This document shows positions 44,773 through 53,767 of a stretch of DNA of 64,000 nucleotides, in pieces. The notes below the pieces were generated by a model. It saw only the letters and a list, made by a program, of their open reading frames with translations, ran no database searches and was not told the DNA's origin. Numbering within the stretch: position 1 is the stretch's first letter; the number at the start of each line of letters is the position of its first letter. The position numbers and the translations under genes were made by a program. This DNA is from Gluconacetobacter tumulisoli. Lineage in GTDB: Bacteria > Pseudomonadota > Alphaproteobacteria > Acetobacterales > Acetobacteraceae. The DNA lies in the NCBI RefSeq assembly GCF_014174155.1, contig NZ_JABEQM010000007.1, positions 1 to 64,000 on the forward strand. Reading direction: 5' to 3'.

Positions 44773-45363
44773 ATGCGCATCGTCGCCGGAACCCATCGCG
44801 GGCGGGCGCTGGCCGCCCCGCCCGGCCGCATGACCCGTCCCACCGCCGATCGCGTGCGGCAGGCGCTGTTCGACATGCTGCTGCATGCCCCCTGGGCCGG
44901 GGTCGGCGCGGTCGTGGGCGCGCGGGTACTGGACGGGTTCGCGGGCACCGGCGCCCTGGGGCTGGAAGCCCTGTCGCGCGGCGCGGCCCACTGCACGTTC
45001 TTCGAAACCGACCGCGCGGCGCTGGCGGCGCTGCGCGCCAATGTCGCCGCATGCCATGCCGAGGCCGCCGCCACCATCCGCCCCATCGACGTCACCCGTC
45101 CGCCACCCGCCGGCGCACAGGGGGCCTGCGGCCTGGTCTTCCTGGACCCCCCTTACGGGCAGGGCCTGCCGGAGCGGGCGCTGCGCGCGCTGGCGCGGGC
45201 CGGATGGATCGCGCCCGGCGCGCTGATCGTCGTGGAGACCGCCGCCGACGAGGACGTGCCGTCCGACGCGCTGCCGGCCGGGACGGGCCCGCTGCTGGCG
45301 GAACGCCGGCATGGGGCGGCACGGCTGTCGATCTGGCGCGCCGCCACGGGAATGCCGGAATAG
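44773..45363 (+). CDS. rsmD: 16S rRNA (guanine966-N2)-methyltransferase
   Basis: The 196-residue Rossmann methyltransferase has the RsmD start RIVAGTHRGRAL and RPTADRVRQALFDML. The SAM motif reads LDGFAGTGALGLEALSRG and the catalytic motif is FLDPPYGQGL. It lies directly behind rluB. Confidence 0.94.
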   Translation: MRIVAGTHRGRALAAPPGRMTRPTADRVRQALFDMLLHAPWAGVGAVVGARVLDGFAGTGALGLEALSRGAAHCTFFETDRAALAALRANVAACHAEAAATIRPIDVTRPPPAGAQGACGLVFLDPPYGQGLPERALRALARAGWIAPGALIVVETAADEDVPSDALPAGTGPLLAERRHGAARLSIWRAATGMPE

Positions 45364-45462
45364 GCGCGTAACTCCCTTCTGTATTCAGGGGCCAGGAGGC
45401 TATAGTTCATCCGGTTCCGCAGCCCTCGGCCCGGCGCCGGGCGGCCCCACCGGCTTCATCGC

Positions 45463-45509
45463 GCCTGCCGTCCCTGCGGAAACGTCCCGTTTCCGCAGGG
45501 ACGACAGGC
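45463..45509. terminator. Long 22-bp hairpin between rsmD and ftsK
   Basis: The arm at 45463-45484 pairs with 45488-45509 with a single mismatch (C-A) and a 3-base loop, an exceptionally stable stem. No T-run follows. It may stop transcription from the rsmD operon in a Rho-dependent way, or shape the ftsK leader, which begins only 22 bases later. Confidence 0.6.
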
Positions 45510-45531
45510 CCCGCACACAGGATCCGAGTCT

Positions 45532-48255
45532 TTGCCGACCCTTGGCCGATTCATCCCCGCCTCCCTGATCTCCCCGCGTATCCGGTCGGCCGCGCGGCAG
45601 AGACTGGGCGAACTGGGGGGCATGACGCTGTGGCTGCTGGCGCTGGCCCTGGCCGCCGCGCTTTGGAGCTACAGCCCGCTCGACCCGTCGATGAACACCG
45701 CCAGCAGCCAGGTGCCCACGAACCTGCTGGGGATCGTGGGGTCCTACCTGGCCGACGCGCTGCTGCAGAATGTGGGCATCCTGTCGGCCCTGCCGGTGCT
45801 GGCGCTGGCGGCGTGGGGCTGGCGCGTCATCCGGCATGCCGGTGTGGGGTCGGTGGCGCTGCGGATCGTCGCCCTGCTATGCGCCATGCCGGTGATCGGC
45901 GCGCTGCTGGCGGCCATGCCGATGCTGGTCCCGTCGTTGCCCGCGCCCCGCTGGCCCACCGAATCCGGGCCCGGCGGAGCGTTCGGCCTGTCGATCGCCC
46001 ATGCCGCGCTGCAGGCCGGGGCGTCGATCCTGGGGCCGGCGGGACGGCTGGCGGTCTGGGGGCTGGGGCTGCTGCTGACGGTGCTGCTGGTTCCGCTGGC
46101 GATGGGGCTGTCGCTGGCCGAATGGATCGCGATCGGCCGGGGCATCCGCGTGGCGGCCCGGCAGCCGGCGCGCCTGGTCCGCCGCATGCCGGGCCGCCCG
46201 GTCCCCGATACGGCGACCGCCGGCGCTGGACGCTGGGACGGCGCGCTGGACGGCGCCCCGCCCCCGCCGCCCCGTCCCGAAATGAATGCCACCGCCCGCG
46301 CGCCCGCGCCGCCGCCCCGCACGCTGCGGGTCGAGCGGAGCGAACCTCGCCCCGCCGCGCGCCCGGCCGCAGCCGCCCGGACGGCGGTCCGTCCGTCGCT
46401 GGGCACCGGCTGGGTGCAGCCGCCGGGCATGGGCGATGACGACGCCACCGATCCGCCGCCGCTGCTGCTGGGTGGCCCGCGCACGCAGGACGGCGTGGCC
46501 TGGAGCACCGAGGAACCCGCCTTCCCCGAGGAGGAGGAGATGGCCCCCATCTCCCCCTCGGCGACCGCCGAGGCGCCGCGAGGCACCTTCCTGGACCGCC
46601 TGTTCGGCGGCCGGCCTGCCGCCGGGGACCGGCCATCCGCGCCGGAGGACCATGCCCCCGGCATCGAGGATCGGCCGGCCACGCGGGGGGACTATACCCC
46701 GCCGCCCGCCGACGGGCGCGATCCGTGGCACCTGCCGTCGGCCGCCCTGTTGCGGGCGGCCCCGTCACGCACCGAGACCGGACCGTCGCAGGAGATGTTG
46801 CAGGCCAATGCCCGCCTGCTGGAGACCGTGCTGTCGGATTACGGCGTGCAGGGGCAGATCGGGCAGATCCATGCCGGCCCCGTCGTCACGCTGTACGAAC
46901 TGGAACCCGCGCCGGGCATCCGTTCGGCCCGGGTGATCGGGCTGGCGGACGACGTGGCGCGATCGCTGTCGGTGCTGAGCGTGCGCATCGCCACCGTGCC
47001 GGGGCGCAACGTCATCGGCATCGAGGTGCCGAACGCGATGCGCGAGACGGTGTACCTGTCCGAACTGTTCACCGACGATGCCTGGCATCATTCACCGTCG
47101 CGCCTGTGCCTGGCGCTGGGCAAGGATATCTCGGGCGTGCCGGTCTACGGCGACCTGGCGCGGATGCCGCATCTGCTGATCGCGGGCACGACCGGGTCGG
47201 GCAAGTCGGTCGGCGTGAATGCGATGATCCTGTCGCTGCTGTACCGGCTGTCGCCGGAGGAGTGCCGGCTGATCCTGATCGACCCGAAGATCCTGGAACT
47301 GTCGATCTATGAGGGCATCCCCCACCTGATGACCCCGGTGGTGACCGAGCCGGCCAAGGCGGTCGCCGCCCTGAAATGGACGGTACGCGAGATGGACCGC
47401 CGCTATCGCGCCATGTCGCACCTGCAGGTCCGCAATATCGGCAGCTATAACGAGCGCGTGGCCGAGGCCCGGGCGCGGGGCGAGGTCGTGACCCGTCGGG
47501 TGCAGACCGGCTACGATCCCGAGACCGGCCGTCCGACCTTCGAGGAACAGCAGCTGGCCCTGGATTCCATCCCCTATATCGTCGTGGTGATCGACGAGAT
47601 GGCGGACCTGATGATGGTCGCGGGCAAGGAAATCGAGGCCGCGGTGCAGCGCCTGGCCCAGAAGGCCCGCGCCGCCGGCATCCATGTCATCATGGCGACC
47701 CAGCGCCCGTCGGTGGATGTCATCACCGGCACCATCAAGGCGAATTTCCCGACCCGCATTTCCTTCCAGGTCATCAGCAAGTTCGACAGCCGCACCATCC
47801 TGGGCGAACAGGGGGCCGAGCAGCTGCTGGGCCAGGGCGACATGCTGTACATGCAAGGGGGCGGGCGCATCACGCGCGTCCATGGTCCCTTCGTCGGCGA
47901 CACCGAGGTGGAAGACGTGGTGCGCTTCCTGCGCAGCCAGGGCGAGCCGATCTATGACGACGACGTCATATCCGCCCAGGACGAGGATGGCGGCAGCAAC
48001 GGCGGCGGCGGCCGGTCGTCCGGCAACGGGCTGGGCGGCGGCGGTTTCGACGAAGAGACGAGCCTGTTCGACCAGGCGGTCGCCATCGTGGCGCGCGAGG
48101 GCAAGGCCTCGACTTCGTTCATCCAGCGCCATCTGTCCATCGGATATAATCGCGCGGCGAAGATCATCGAGCAGATGGAAAAGGAAGGCATCGTCAGCGA
48201 GGCCAACCATGTCGGTCGCCGCGAGGTGCTGCTGCGCCGTACCGAGGACGAATGA
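45532..48255 (+). CDS. ftsK: DNA translocase FtsK
   Basis: FtsK couples septation to chromosome dimer resolution. The 907-residue protein has four hydrophobic segments within the first 200 residues (for example LWLLALALAAALW and LLLTVLLVPLAMGLSL). A Pro/Ala-rich linker runs to about 410, followed by the RecA-like motor with Walker A GTTGSGKS (552-559) and Walker B IVVVIDEMADLMMV. The C-terminal gamma winged helix begins DEETSLFDQAVAIVAREG and reads ASTSFIQRHLSIGYNRAAKII. A Gly/Ser-rich spacer precedes the gamma domain. The start is TTG at 45532 with a weak AGGA; MTLWLL at about residue 31 is the only downstream alternative. Confidence 0.95.
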   Translation: MPTLGRFIPASLISPRIRSAARQRLGELGGMTLWLLALALAAALWSYSPLDPSMNTASSQVPTNLLGIVGSYLADALLQNVGILSALPVLALAAWGWRVIRHAGVGSVALRIVALLCAMPVIGALLAAMPMLVPSLPAPRWPTESGPGGAFGLSIAHAALQAGASILGPAGRLAVWGLGLLLTVLLVPLAMGLSLAEWIAIGRGIRVAARQPARLVRRMPGRPVPDTATAGAGRWDGALDGAPPPPPRPEMNATARAPAPPPRTLRVERSEPRPAARPAAAARTAVRPSLGTGWVQPPGMGDDDATDPPPLLLGGPRTQDGVAWSTEEPAFPEEEEMAPISPSATAEAPRGTFLDRLFGGRPAAGDRPSAPEDHAPGIEDRPATRGDYTPPPADGRDPWHLPSAALLRAAPSRTETGPSQEMLQANARLLETVLSDYGVQGQIGQIHAGPVVTLYELEPAPGIRSARVIGLADDVARSLSVLSVRIATVPGRNVIGIEVPNAMRETVYLSELFTDDAWHHSPSRLCLALGKDISGVPVYGDLARMPHLLIAGTTGSGKSVGVNAMILSLLYRLSPEECRLILIDPKILELSIYEGIPHLMTPVVTEPAKAVAALKWTVREMDRRYRAMSHLQVRNIGSYNERVAEARARGEVVTRRVQTGYDPETGRPTFEEQQLALDSIPYIVVVIDEMADLMMVAGKEIEAAVQRLAQKARAAGIHVIMATQRPSVDVITGTIKANFPTRISFQVISKFDSRTILGEQGAEQLLGQGDMLYMQGGGRITRVHGPFVGDTEVEDVVRFLRSQGEPIYDDDVISAQDEDGGSNGGGGRSSGNGLGGGGFDEETSLFDQAVAIVAREGKASTSFIQRHLSIGYNRAAKIIEQMEKEGIVSEANHVGRREVLLRRTEDE

Positions 48256-48292
48256 TACGCGGATGGGTGGGCGGTCGCGAGGGGTCCGCCGC

Positions 48293-48958
48293 ATGACCTC
48301 CGCCCCGGACCCGTTTCCGGTTCTGTTCCGTGACAGCCGCTTCGTCGTGATCGACAAGCCGGCCGGGCTGTCGGTCCACCCGGGGCCGGGCGGCGGTCCG
48401 TCGGTCGAGGATGCGTTTCCCCTGCTGTCGCGCAGGCGGGACGGGCCGTGGCTGGCCCATCGGCTGGATCGCGACACGTCAGGCTGCCTGGTGATCGCGT
48501 TGCGCAAGCAGGCGCTGCTGGCGGCGCAGCAGTGTTTTGCGACGGGTGCCGCCGCCAAGACCTATTGGGCGGTGGTACACGGACGCCCCGCCGCCGAGCA
48601 GGGTACCGTCGATCTGGCGCTGGCCCGGCGGTCCGATCCGGCCGGCTGGCGGATGGTGGCGGCGGCGGATGGCCAGGTCGCGCGGACCGACTGGCGGGTG
48701 CTGGCCTCCGACGGGCGGAAAAGCTGGTTGGAACTACGATTGCTGAGCGGGCGGACGCATCAGGCGCGGGTCCATTGCGCCAGCCTGGGCTGCCCGATCC
48801 TGGGGGACCCGGTCTATGGCCCGCCGGACGGCCATCGCCTGCATCTGATGAGCCGCCGTCTGGTCCTGCCGCTGTCGCCACCCGTCGTCGCCGAGGCATT
48901 GCCCCCCGCCCACATCCGCGCCACCCTGGCCCGCCACGGGTGGAAGCCGCCCGTATAA
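48293..48958 (+). CDS. RluA-family pseudouridine synthase
   Basis: The 221-residue enzyme lacks an S4 domain and has the catalytic HRLDRDTSGCLV and the later LSGRTHQARVHCASLGCPILGD. VVIDKPAGLSVHPG opens the domain. This is the RluA/YqcB-like group; the target uridine (23S or tRNA) cannot be set from sequence. GAGGGG precedes the ATG. It follows ftsK by 37 bases on the same strand. Confidence 0.88.
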   Translation: MTSAPDPFPVLFRDSRFVVIDKPAGLSVHPGPGGGPSVEDAFPLLSRRRDGPWLAHRLDRDTSGCLVIALRKQALLAAQQCFATGAAAKTYWAVVHGRPAAEQGTVDLALARRSDPAGWRMVAAADGQVARTDWRVLASDGRKSWLELRLLSGRTHQARVHCASLGCPILGDPVYGPPDGHRLHLMSRRLVLPLSPPVVAEALPPAHIRATLARHGWKPPV

Positions 48959-48962
48959 CTGG

Positions 48963-49015
48963 ATTTCAAAGGCAAGCCTTTGATGGGGGGGCCAGGGGGC
49001 AAATCCCCCGGATCG
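48963..49015. repeat. Dispersed repeat relative, copy 8
   Basis: GATTTCAAAGGC-aa-GCCTTTGA (stem 48966-48983) is followed by GGGGGCAAATCCCCC. It is a shortened member of the palindromic family between the convergent RluA-like and lipoprotein genes, where it can act as a terminator for either. Confidence 0.6.
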
Positions 49016-49016
49016 C

Positions 49017-49571
49017 TTACGGCTTGTCGACCAGGCGCGGCGCAGTCGCCAGCGGCTGGGGATTATAGACCGCCGACGCGGGCTGCGGCGGCACCGGCGG
49101 CGCGGAGAAGGCCGATACCGGGCCGAACAGTCCGCCCTGCATCGGGCGCATCGTCGCCTCGGGCTGCCGGACGCAGCCGCGGACGATTGCGGCGCATACG
49201 CCATCGGTGCCGATGAATTTGTCGTTGTCGCCGGAATAATGGACTTCGGTCACCCGGTCACCGACAAGGCGGACGTTCGTCACGCAATAGCTGCCGTTGC
49301 CGCCGTAATTGATCGTCGCCAGATTCAGCGGGCTGATGCTGAACGAGCCGCTGACCCCGGGTTTGTAGCCGTACTGGAACACCCTGGTCGTGTCGTTCAG
49401 CGTCACCGCCTTGTCGGGCGGGCCCGCGCAGGCCTGCAAATCGTTCGACGTCATGCCGATCATGCCGATTTGCGCCCAGTGGGCGGCTCGGGAATCATCA
49501 TATCCGCAGCCGGCCAGGGCCAGGGGGACGAAAATGCCGTACAAGAGGTGACGATACGATTTCCGAGGCAA
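49017..49571 (-). CDS. Lipoprotein of unknown function
   Basis: The leader HLLYGIFVPLALAGC is a classic lipobox, so the mature protein starts at Cys and is lipid-anchored. WAQIGMIGMTSNDLQACAGPPDK resembles the SmpA/BamE-like start used by several small outer-membrane lipoproteins (substitution of that family is inference). Later cysteines (SYCVTNV, GVCAAIVRGC) may form disulfides. The TTG at 49571 has AGGAGG four bases upstream and is preferred over ATG 49616. Confidence 0.7.
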   Translation of the reverse strand: MPRKSYRHLLYGIFVPLALAGCGYDDSRAAHWAQIGMIGMTSNDLQACAGPPDKAVTLNDTTRVFQYGYKPGVSGSFSISPLNLATINYGGNGSYCVTNVRLVGDRVTEVHYSGDNDKFIGTDGVCAAIVRGCVRQPEATMRPMQGGLFGPVSAFSAPPVPPQPASAVYNPQPLATAPRLVDKP

Positions 49572-49738
49572 GATGCCTCCTTTCCAGAGAAGCAGTTTCA
49601 GACGGATCCCCGACATGCGAGGGCATATTGGTACGGCCCGTTCGGACTCGCCTTGTCAAGGAACGGTCCGCGCCCCGGAGGGGATCTTGACGTCCCCGCG
49701 ACCATGAACAAAAATGGAACATCACCCAGCGCGCCACC

Positions 49739-50902
49739 ATGCCGGATACATTCCCGATGCCCAGTTCCCCGGTCCCGCTGACGAAGGCCGAGGCCCGGCA
49801 CATCTGGCTGCGGGCGCAGCGCCTGGACACGGCGTCGCCGTTCGGCGATGGGCCGGAGGCCACGCGCGCGGCGGTGGAGCATCTGGGATATGTGCAGATC
49901 GACACGATCAACGTGATCGAACGCTGCCATCACCACATCCTGTGGAGCCGGATTCCGGGATACCGGCGGGCGCACCTGCAGCAGGCGCAGAGCGTGGACA
50001 AGACGATCTTCGAATACTGGACGCACGCCCTGTCCTACGTGCCCACCCGGGACCTGCGCTTCTTCCTTGACGACATGCGCGATCGCCGCCGGTCGCCGGG
50101 AAGCTGGTTCGACAGGGTGACGTCCGAGGACCTGCGCAAGGTGATGACGCTGGTCCGCCGGGACGGCGCGCTGTCGATCCGCGATATCGACGATGACGTG
50201 CTGGTCGAGAAGGACCATGCCTGGGCCAGCCGCAAGCCGTCGAAACGCGCCCTGCAACTGGCCTTCCATAGCGGCCTGCTGACGGTCAGCGCGCGGACCG
50301 GCATGGTGAAGACCTATGACATGATGGGGCGGCATTTTGGCTGGGACACGCCGCCCCGCCCGGTCTCGGCGCAGCGGAAGGCGGAGTACCTGCTGGACCG
50401 CGCCCTGCGGTCGCAAGGGCTGGTGAGCCTGGATTCGATCTGCCATCTCGACGCTCCCCGCAAGGCGGGCGTTCGCGCGGCCATCGAAGCGCGGGTGCGC
50501 CGCGGGCGTCTGCTGCCGGTCATGGTCGAAGGGGCGGGACGAACGGCGCACTGGATCCGGCCGGAGGATCTGGTCCCTGCGCGCCCGGCCGGGGAACCGG
50601 TCCATATCCTGTCGCCGTTCGATCCCCTGATCATCCAGCGCAAGCGGCTGCGGCTGATGTTCGAGTACGATCACCGGTTCGAGGCCTATGCGCCGAAGGA
50701 GAAGCGGCTGTTCGGCTATTTTGCCCTGCCTGTCCTGGTCGGCGACGACATCGTGGCGGCCATCGACCTCAAGGCCGATCGCGGCGCCCGCGCGTTGAAC
50801 ATCCAGCACTGGAACTGGGTCGGGCGCGGCGCGGCGGCATCACATAAGGCGCTGATCGAAGAGACGCTGCACCGCTTCGAACAGTTCCAGTTCCAGGCCT
50901 GA
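49739..50902 (+). CDS. ycaQ: YcaQ/AlkX-type winged-helix DNA glycosylase
   Basis: The 387-residue protein is a HTH_42-family winged-helix protein. It has the N-terminal LTKAEARHIWLRAQRLD and the catalytic-type QxD motif in YVQIDTINVIERCHHHILWSRI. The C-terminal block ILSPFDPLIIQRKRLRLMFEYDHRFEAY is typical. Characterised YcaQ unhooks interstrand crosslinks and other bulky alkyl lesions. Key residues are present. Single gene. Confidence 0.88.
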   Translation: MPDTFPMPSSPVPLTKAEARHIWLRAQRLDTASPFGDGPEATRAAVEHLGYVQIDTINVIERCHHHILWSRIPGYRRAHLQQAQSVDKTIFEYWTHALSYVPTRDLRFFLDDMRDRRRSPGSWFDRVTSEDLRKVMTLVRRDGALSIRDIDDDVLVEKDHAWASRKPSKRALQLAFHSGLLTVSARTGMVKTYDMMGRHFGWDTPPRPVSAQRKAEYLLDRALRSQGLVSLDSICHLDAPRKAGVRAAIEARVRRGRLLPVMVEGAGRTAHWIRPEDLVPARPAGEPVHILSPFDPLIIQRKRLRLMFEYDHRFEAYAPKEKRLFGYFALPVLVGDDIVAAIDLKADRGARALNIQHWNWVGRGAAASHKALIEETLHRFEQFQFQA

Positions 50903-50946
50903 CCAGGGCGAGAGGGAACGGCCCGAGGAATTCGAGGTTCCGGGAC

Positions 50947-51501
50947 CTATGAGCCTGTCTTGCCGTTCAGGGCATCAAGGCAGTCCGCGCTCTGGTCCGT
51001 CAGGTGGATATCGTGCAGGGCTTCGACCGCGCGGATCGAACGGCGGCGCCAGCTGGCCGGCATGCCGGCGGGGGTACAGATCGTCCGGCCGCCCCGCAGC
51101 GTTCCGTTCTTGGGATCCAGCGCTGCCAGGACGGCCCGGGGATTGCGCGGCAGCGCCTGGCGCAGGGCATTCTGCAGGGAACGGGCGGTCGCCGGATCGG
51201 TCGCCGGCATCAAATCGGGTACCAGCACGATCCAGTTCTGCCAGCCGGTCGCCACCGCGCGGTGCACGCGGGGCCATTCCTTGTCCTGGGTCAGGGTCTG
51301 CACGACCTTCTGCGGCCCGTCCTGCTGGATCTGCCGTGCCAGCGTGCGGGCCGTCAGGGTACGCGCGGCCTCGGTGGGGCCGAAGGGCGGCGTCACCGCA
51401 CCGGCCCGGGCCACGATGGCCATGACCAGACAGGCGACGCAGGCCAGGCCCCACGGGCGGGCAAGACGGGCGAAAAGGGCGGCGCGCATCCGCAAGACCA
51501 T
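50947..51501 (-). CDS. Hypothetical membrane-anchored protein
   Basis: With ATG 51501 the product is 184 residues. It has one hydrophobic segment (GLACVACLVMAIVARAG) and a soluble part with ARTLARQIQQDGPQKVVQTL and a C-terminal pair of cysteines (RTICTPAG, SADCLDAL). GGAGA overlaps the ATG; a TTG at 51495 and an ATG at 51552 are alternatives. No family is recognised. GC3 bias supports coding. Confidence 0.6.
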   Translation of the reverse strand: MVLRMRAALFARLARPWGLACVACLVMAIVARAGAVTPPFGPTEAARTLTARTLARQIQQDGPQKVVQTLTQDKEWPRVHRAVATGWQNWIVLVPDLMPATDPATARSLQNALRQALPRNPRAVLAALDPKNGTLRGGRTICTPAGMPASWRRRSIRAVEALHDIHLTDQSADCLDALNGKTGS

Positions 51502-51738
51502 TCTCCATGTCGAGGACACAAGACGAGGGAATGGAGAAAAGCGGCGGATCATGGCATGGTCCGGGCGGCAAGAAGACGTTTCGGGGGCAGGCGCGAACGG
51601 TCGCGGGAATGGTTGCGGGCGGGGGCCCATGTGCCTATAGCGGGCGGCGACCCGTCCGGCACGCCGGATTTCGTTCGGCCCGGCCGCCCGCATACCAGAC
51701 CGGAACCGGAATGCCATATCCCCAGGGAGCATAAAATT

Positions 51739-51987
51739 ATGAGCAGCATGTCAGCCTCCGAGATCGCCCGCCTGCAGGTCTGCCTGCGCCGGCTTCTGGG
51801 TTCGCCCGAACTGACGGTCAATGCCCCGCCGCGCGCCGGGCTGTCGGTCGAGGTTGCCGTGAAGGGCGAGGTCGTCGGCACGATCCATCGCGACGAGGAC
51901 GAGGGCGAAGTATCCTACGCCCTTCATATGACCATCCTGGAAGAAGATCTGCCAGCCGAGACCGCAACCGCGCGTCCGCGCCGCTGA
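51739..51987 (+). CDS. DUF3126 family protein
   Basis: The 82-residue protein has the DUF3126 pattern: SASEIARLQVCLRRLLGSPEL, GEVVGTIHRDEDEGEVSYALHMTIL. The family is small, widespread in alphaproteobacteria and uncharacterised. CAGGGAG precedes the ATG. Confidence 0.82.
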   Translation: MSSMSASEIARLQVCLRRLLGSPELTVNAPPRAGLSVEVAVKGEVVGTIHRDEDEGEVSYALHMTILEEDLPAETATARPRR

Positions 51988-52028
51988 ACCGCCCGCCTGG
52001 ACTTTCGCGATTGCCGGTCCGGTGATTC

Positions 52029-52095
52029 GAGGGGCCCTGCCCCTTGAATCCCATCAAAGGCGTCGTTTTCGAAAGCCCTTTCCCAAAGGGGCGTG
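52029..52095. repeat. Dispersed repeat relative, copy 9 (degenerate)
   Basis: GAGGGGCCCTGCCCC-TTGAATCCCATCAAAGGCG and CCCTTTCCCAAAGGGG keep the order of the family but the stems are imperfect. It lies between convergent DUF3126 and DUF2939 genes. Confidence 0.45.
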
Positions 52096-52116
52096 GGATG
52101 GCGATGATCCGGCGGG

Positions 52117-52743
52117 TTAGCGGACCAGCAGGGCCGCCTGGGCGGACGCGGCCGAGGCCTCCATGATCCGGTGGCCGGGGCGCGCGGACGGCAGGTCCAC
52201 CCGCGTGATCTTCCAGCGCCAGCCTTGGATGCGCATCTGCAGGTGCAGCGGGGTTTCCTGGTCGTGTCCCGGCACCGCGATGCTGGCCTCGAACATGTCC
52301 GGGCGCAGGAAACGGACATGAACGTGATGCAGGATCGCGACCCGCGATTCCAGCGGAACGGCAGGCGTCACGGGCATTACCTGCCCGACCAGCGACCCGA
52401 GATTGGTGGCGTTCACGTTCAGGTCCACCGCGTTGGACACCGCCGCCGTGGCGAAGGACGATCCGAATTCCGGCAGGTCGTCGGCGGACGCCTGGGTGCC
52501 AACGACGCTGTCGACGATCTGGGATTTCAGGCTGGTTCGGACCGCGCGCCAGTTCAGGAACGATCCCAGCGCCCGCATGTCGTTGGCCTGCAGCGCCGAG
52601 GAAACGGACCACAGCGTCACGAAGGGCGAGGCGACGAACAGCGAGAGGGACATCACCAGCGTTACGGCACAGATCCGCCGGGCCTGCTGCCGACGGACGG
52701 CAGCCATGTGACCGACTGGCATCAGACGCCCCAAACGGTACAT
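52117..52743 (-). CDS. DUF2939-type membrane-anchored protein
   Basis: The 208-residue protein has one N-terminal transmembrane segment (ICAVTLVMSLSLFVASPFVTLW). A soluble domain follows, with LQANDMRALGSFLNWRAVRTSLK and a repeated amphipathic pattern, matching the DUF2939 layout. AGGGGA precedes ATG 52743. Function unknown. The divergent ThiF-like gene starts 166 bp away. Confidence 0.65.
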   Translation of the reverse strand: MYRLGRLMPVGHMAAVRRQQARRICAVTLVMSLSLFVASPFVTLWSVSSALQANDMRALGSFLNWRAVRTSLKSQIVDSVVGTQASADDLPEFGSSFATAAVSNAVDLNVNATNLGSLVGQVMPVTPAVPLESRVAILHHVHVRFLRPDMFEASIAVPGHDQETPLHLQMRIQGWRWKITRVDLPSARPGHRIMEASAASAQAALLVR

Positions 52744-52909
52744 CAAATCGTCCCCTGCTCTTGCACCTCGATCATATGATAAGCATATCGGACATGCATG
52801 GTTTTCATGCCGCGCGAAATAAATTGTCACAAAAAGATGATCTGAAGGCCGTATTCGTCCGGCCGCCTCCGGCCCATACCATGCGGAAACGCCCATCCGA
52901 GGCAGATGC

Positions 52910-53767
52910 ATGATCCCTGATTTTTCCGAAGCCGAGATCCAGCGCTACGCCCGCCATATCCTGCTGCCCGAAGTCGGGGGCAACGGGCAGGCGGCCTTGC
53001 GCGCCGCCAGCGTGCTGGTGGTCGGCGCGGGCGGCCTGGGATCGCCGGTGGCGCTGTATCTGGCGGCGGCGGGGGTCGGACGCATCGGGCTGGTCGACGA
53101 CGACGTGGTCGAGCTGTCGAACCTGCAACGCCAGATCGCGCACACCACCGACCGGATCGGCCGGCGCAAGGTGGAGTCCGCCGCCGAGGCGATCCATGCG
53201 ATCAATCCGCTGGTCCAGGTCGATCGCCACCCGGTGCGGCTGGACGCGGACAATGCCCGCGCGCTGGTCGCGCGCTATGACCTGGTCTGCGACGGGTGCG
53301 ACAATTTCGGCACCCGTTACCTGGTGGCCGACGCCTGCGCGCTGGAACGGCGGACCCTGATTTCGGCCGCCGTGCTGCGGTTCGAGGGCCAGATTTCCAC
53401 CTTTCGGCCGCATCGTGGCGGGCCGTGCTATCGCTGCCTGTATCCATCCGCACCGCCCGCCGCCAGCGTTCTGTCCTGCGCCGAGGCCGGGGTTTTCGGC
53501 GCGGTGACCGGGGTGATGGGAACATTGCAGGCGACCGAGGCGTTGAAGGAGCTTCTGGACATCGGCGAAAGCCTGTCGGGACGCCTTCTGGTCTGGGACG
53601 CGCTGGCCGCGCGGTTCCATACCATCCGGTTGTCGCCTGATCCGGAATGCCCGCTCTGCGGCCCGGACGCGACGATCCGCGACCTGACGGCACATGGCGC
53701 GAGCGCTCCGGAGGCGCCTGCACGGGGGACGACCGCGAGGGAGGCCTGCGACATCCATGCCGGTTGA
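52910..53767 (+). CDS. MoeB/ThiF-type adenylyltransferase
   Basis: The 285-residue E1-like enzyme adenylates the C-terminal glycine of a sulfur-carrier protein such as MoaD or ThiS. The nucleotide motif is VLVVGAGGLGSPVALYLAAAGVG; DDDVVELSNLQRQIAH follows. Two CxxC pairs bind zinc (CYRCLYP; CPLCGP) and the catalytic-type Cys lies in VLSCAEAGVFG. No rhodanese domain is attached. The stop overlaps the DsrE-like gene, giving coupled translation. Whether it serves MoaD or ThiS is not shown; neither gene is near. Confidence 0.88.
   Translation: MIPDFSEAEIQRYARHILLPEVGGNGQAALRAASVLVVGAGGLGSPVALYLAAAGVGRIGLVDDDVVELSNLQRQIAHTTDRIGRRKVESAAEAIHAINPLVQVDRHPVRLDADNARALVARYDLVCDGCDNFGTRYLVADACALERRTLISAAVLRFEGQISTFRPHRGGPCYRCLYPSAPPAASVLSCAEAGVFGAVTGVMGTLQATEALKELLDIGESLSGRLLVWDALAARFHTIRLSPDPECPLCGPDATIRDLTAHGASAPEAPARGTTAREACDIHAG

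Noticed and set aside
51004-51987. A 327-residue protein ending with the DUF3126 sequence
   Set aside because: Most of it is antisense to the gene at 50947-51501; the DUF3126 domain has its own SD and ATG at 51739.
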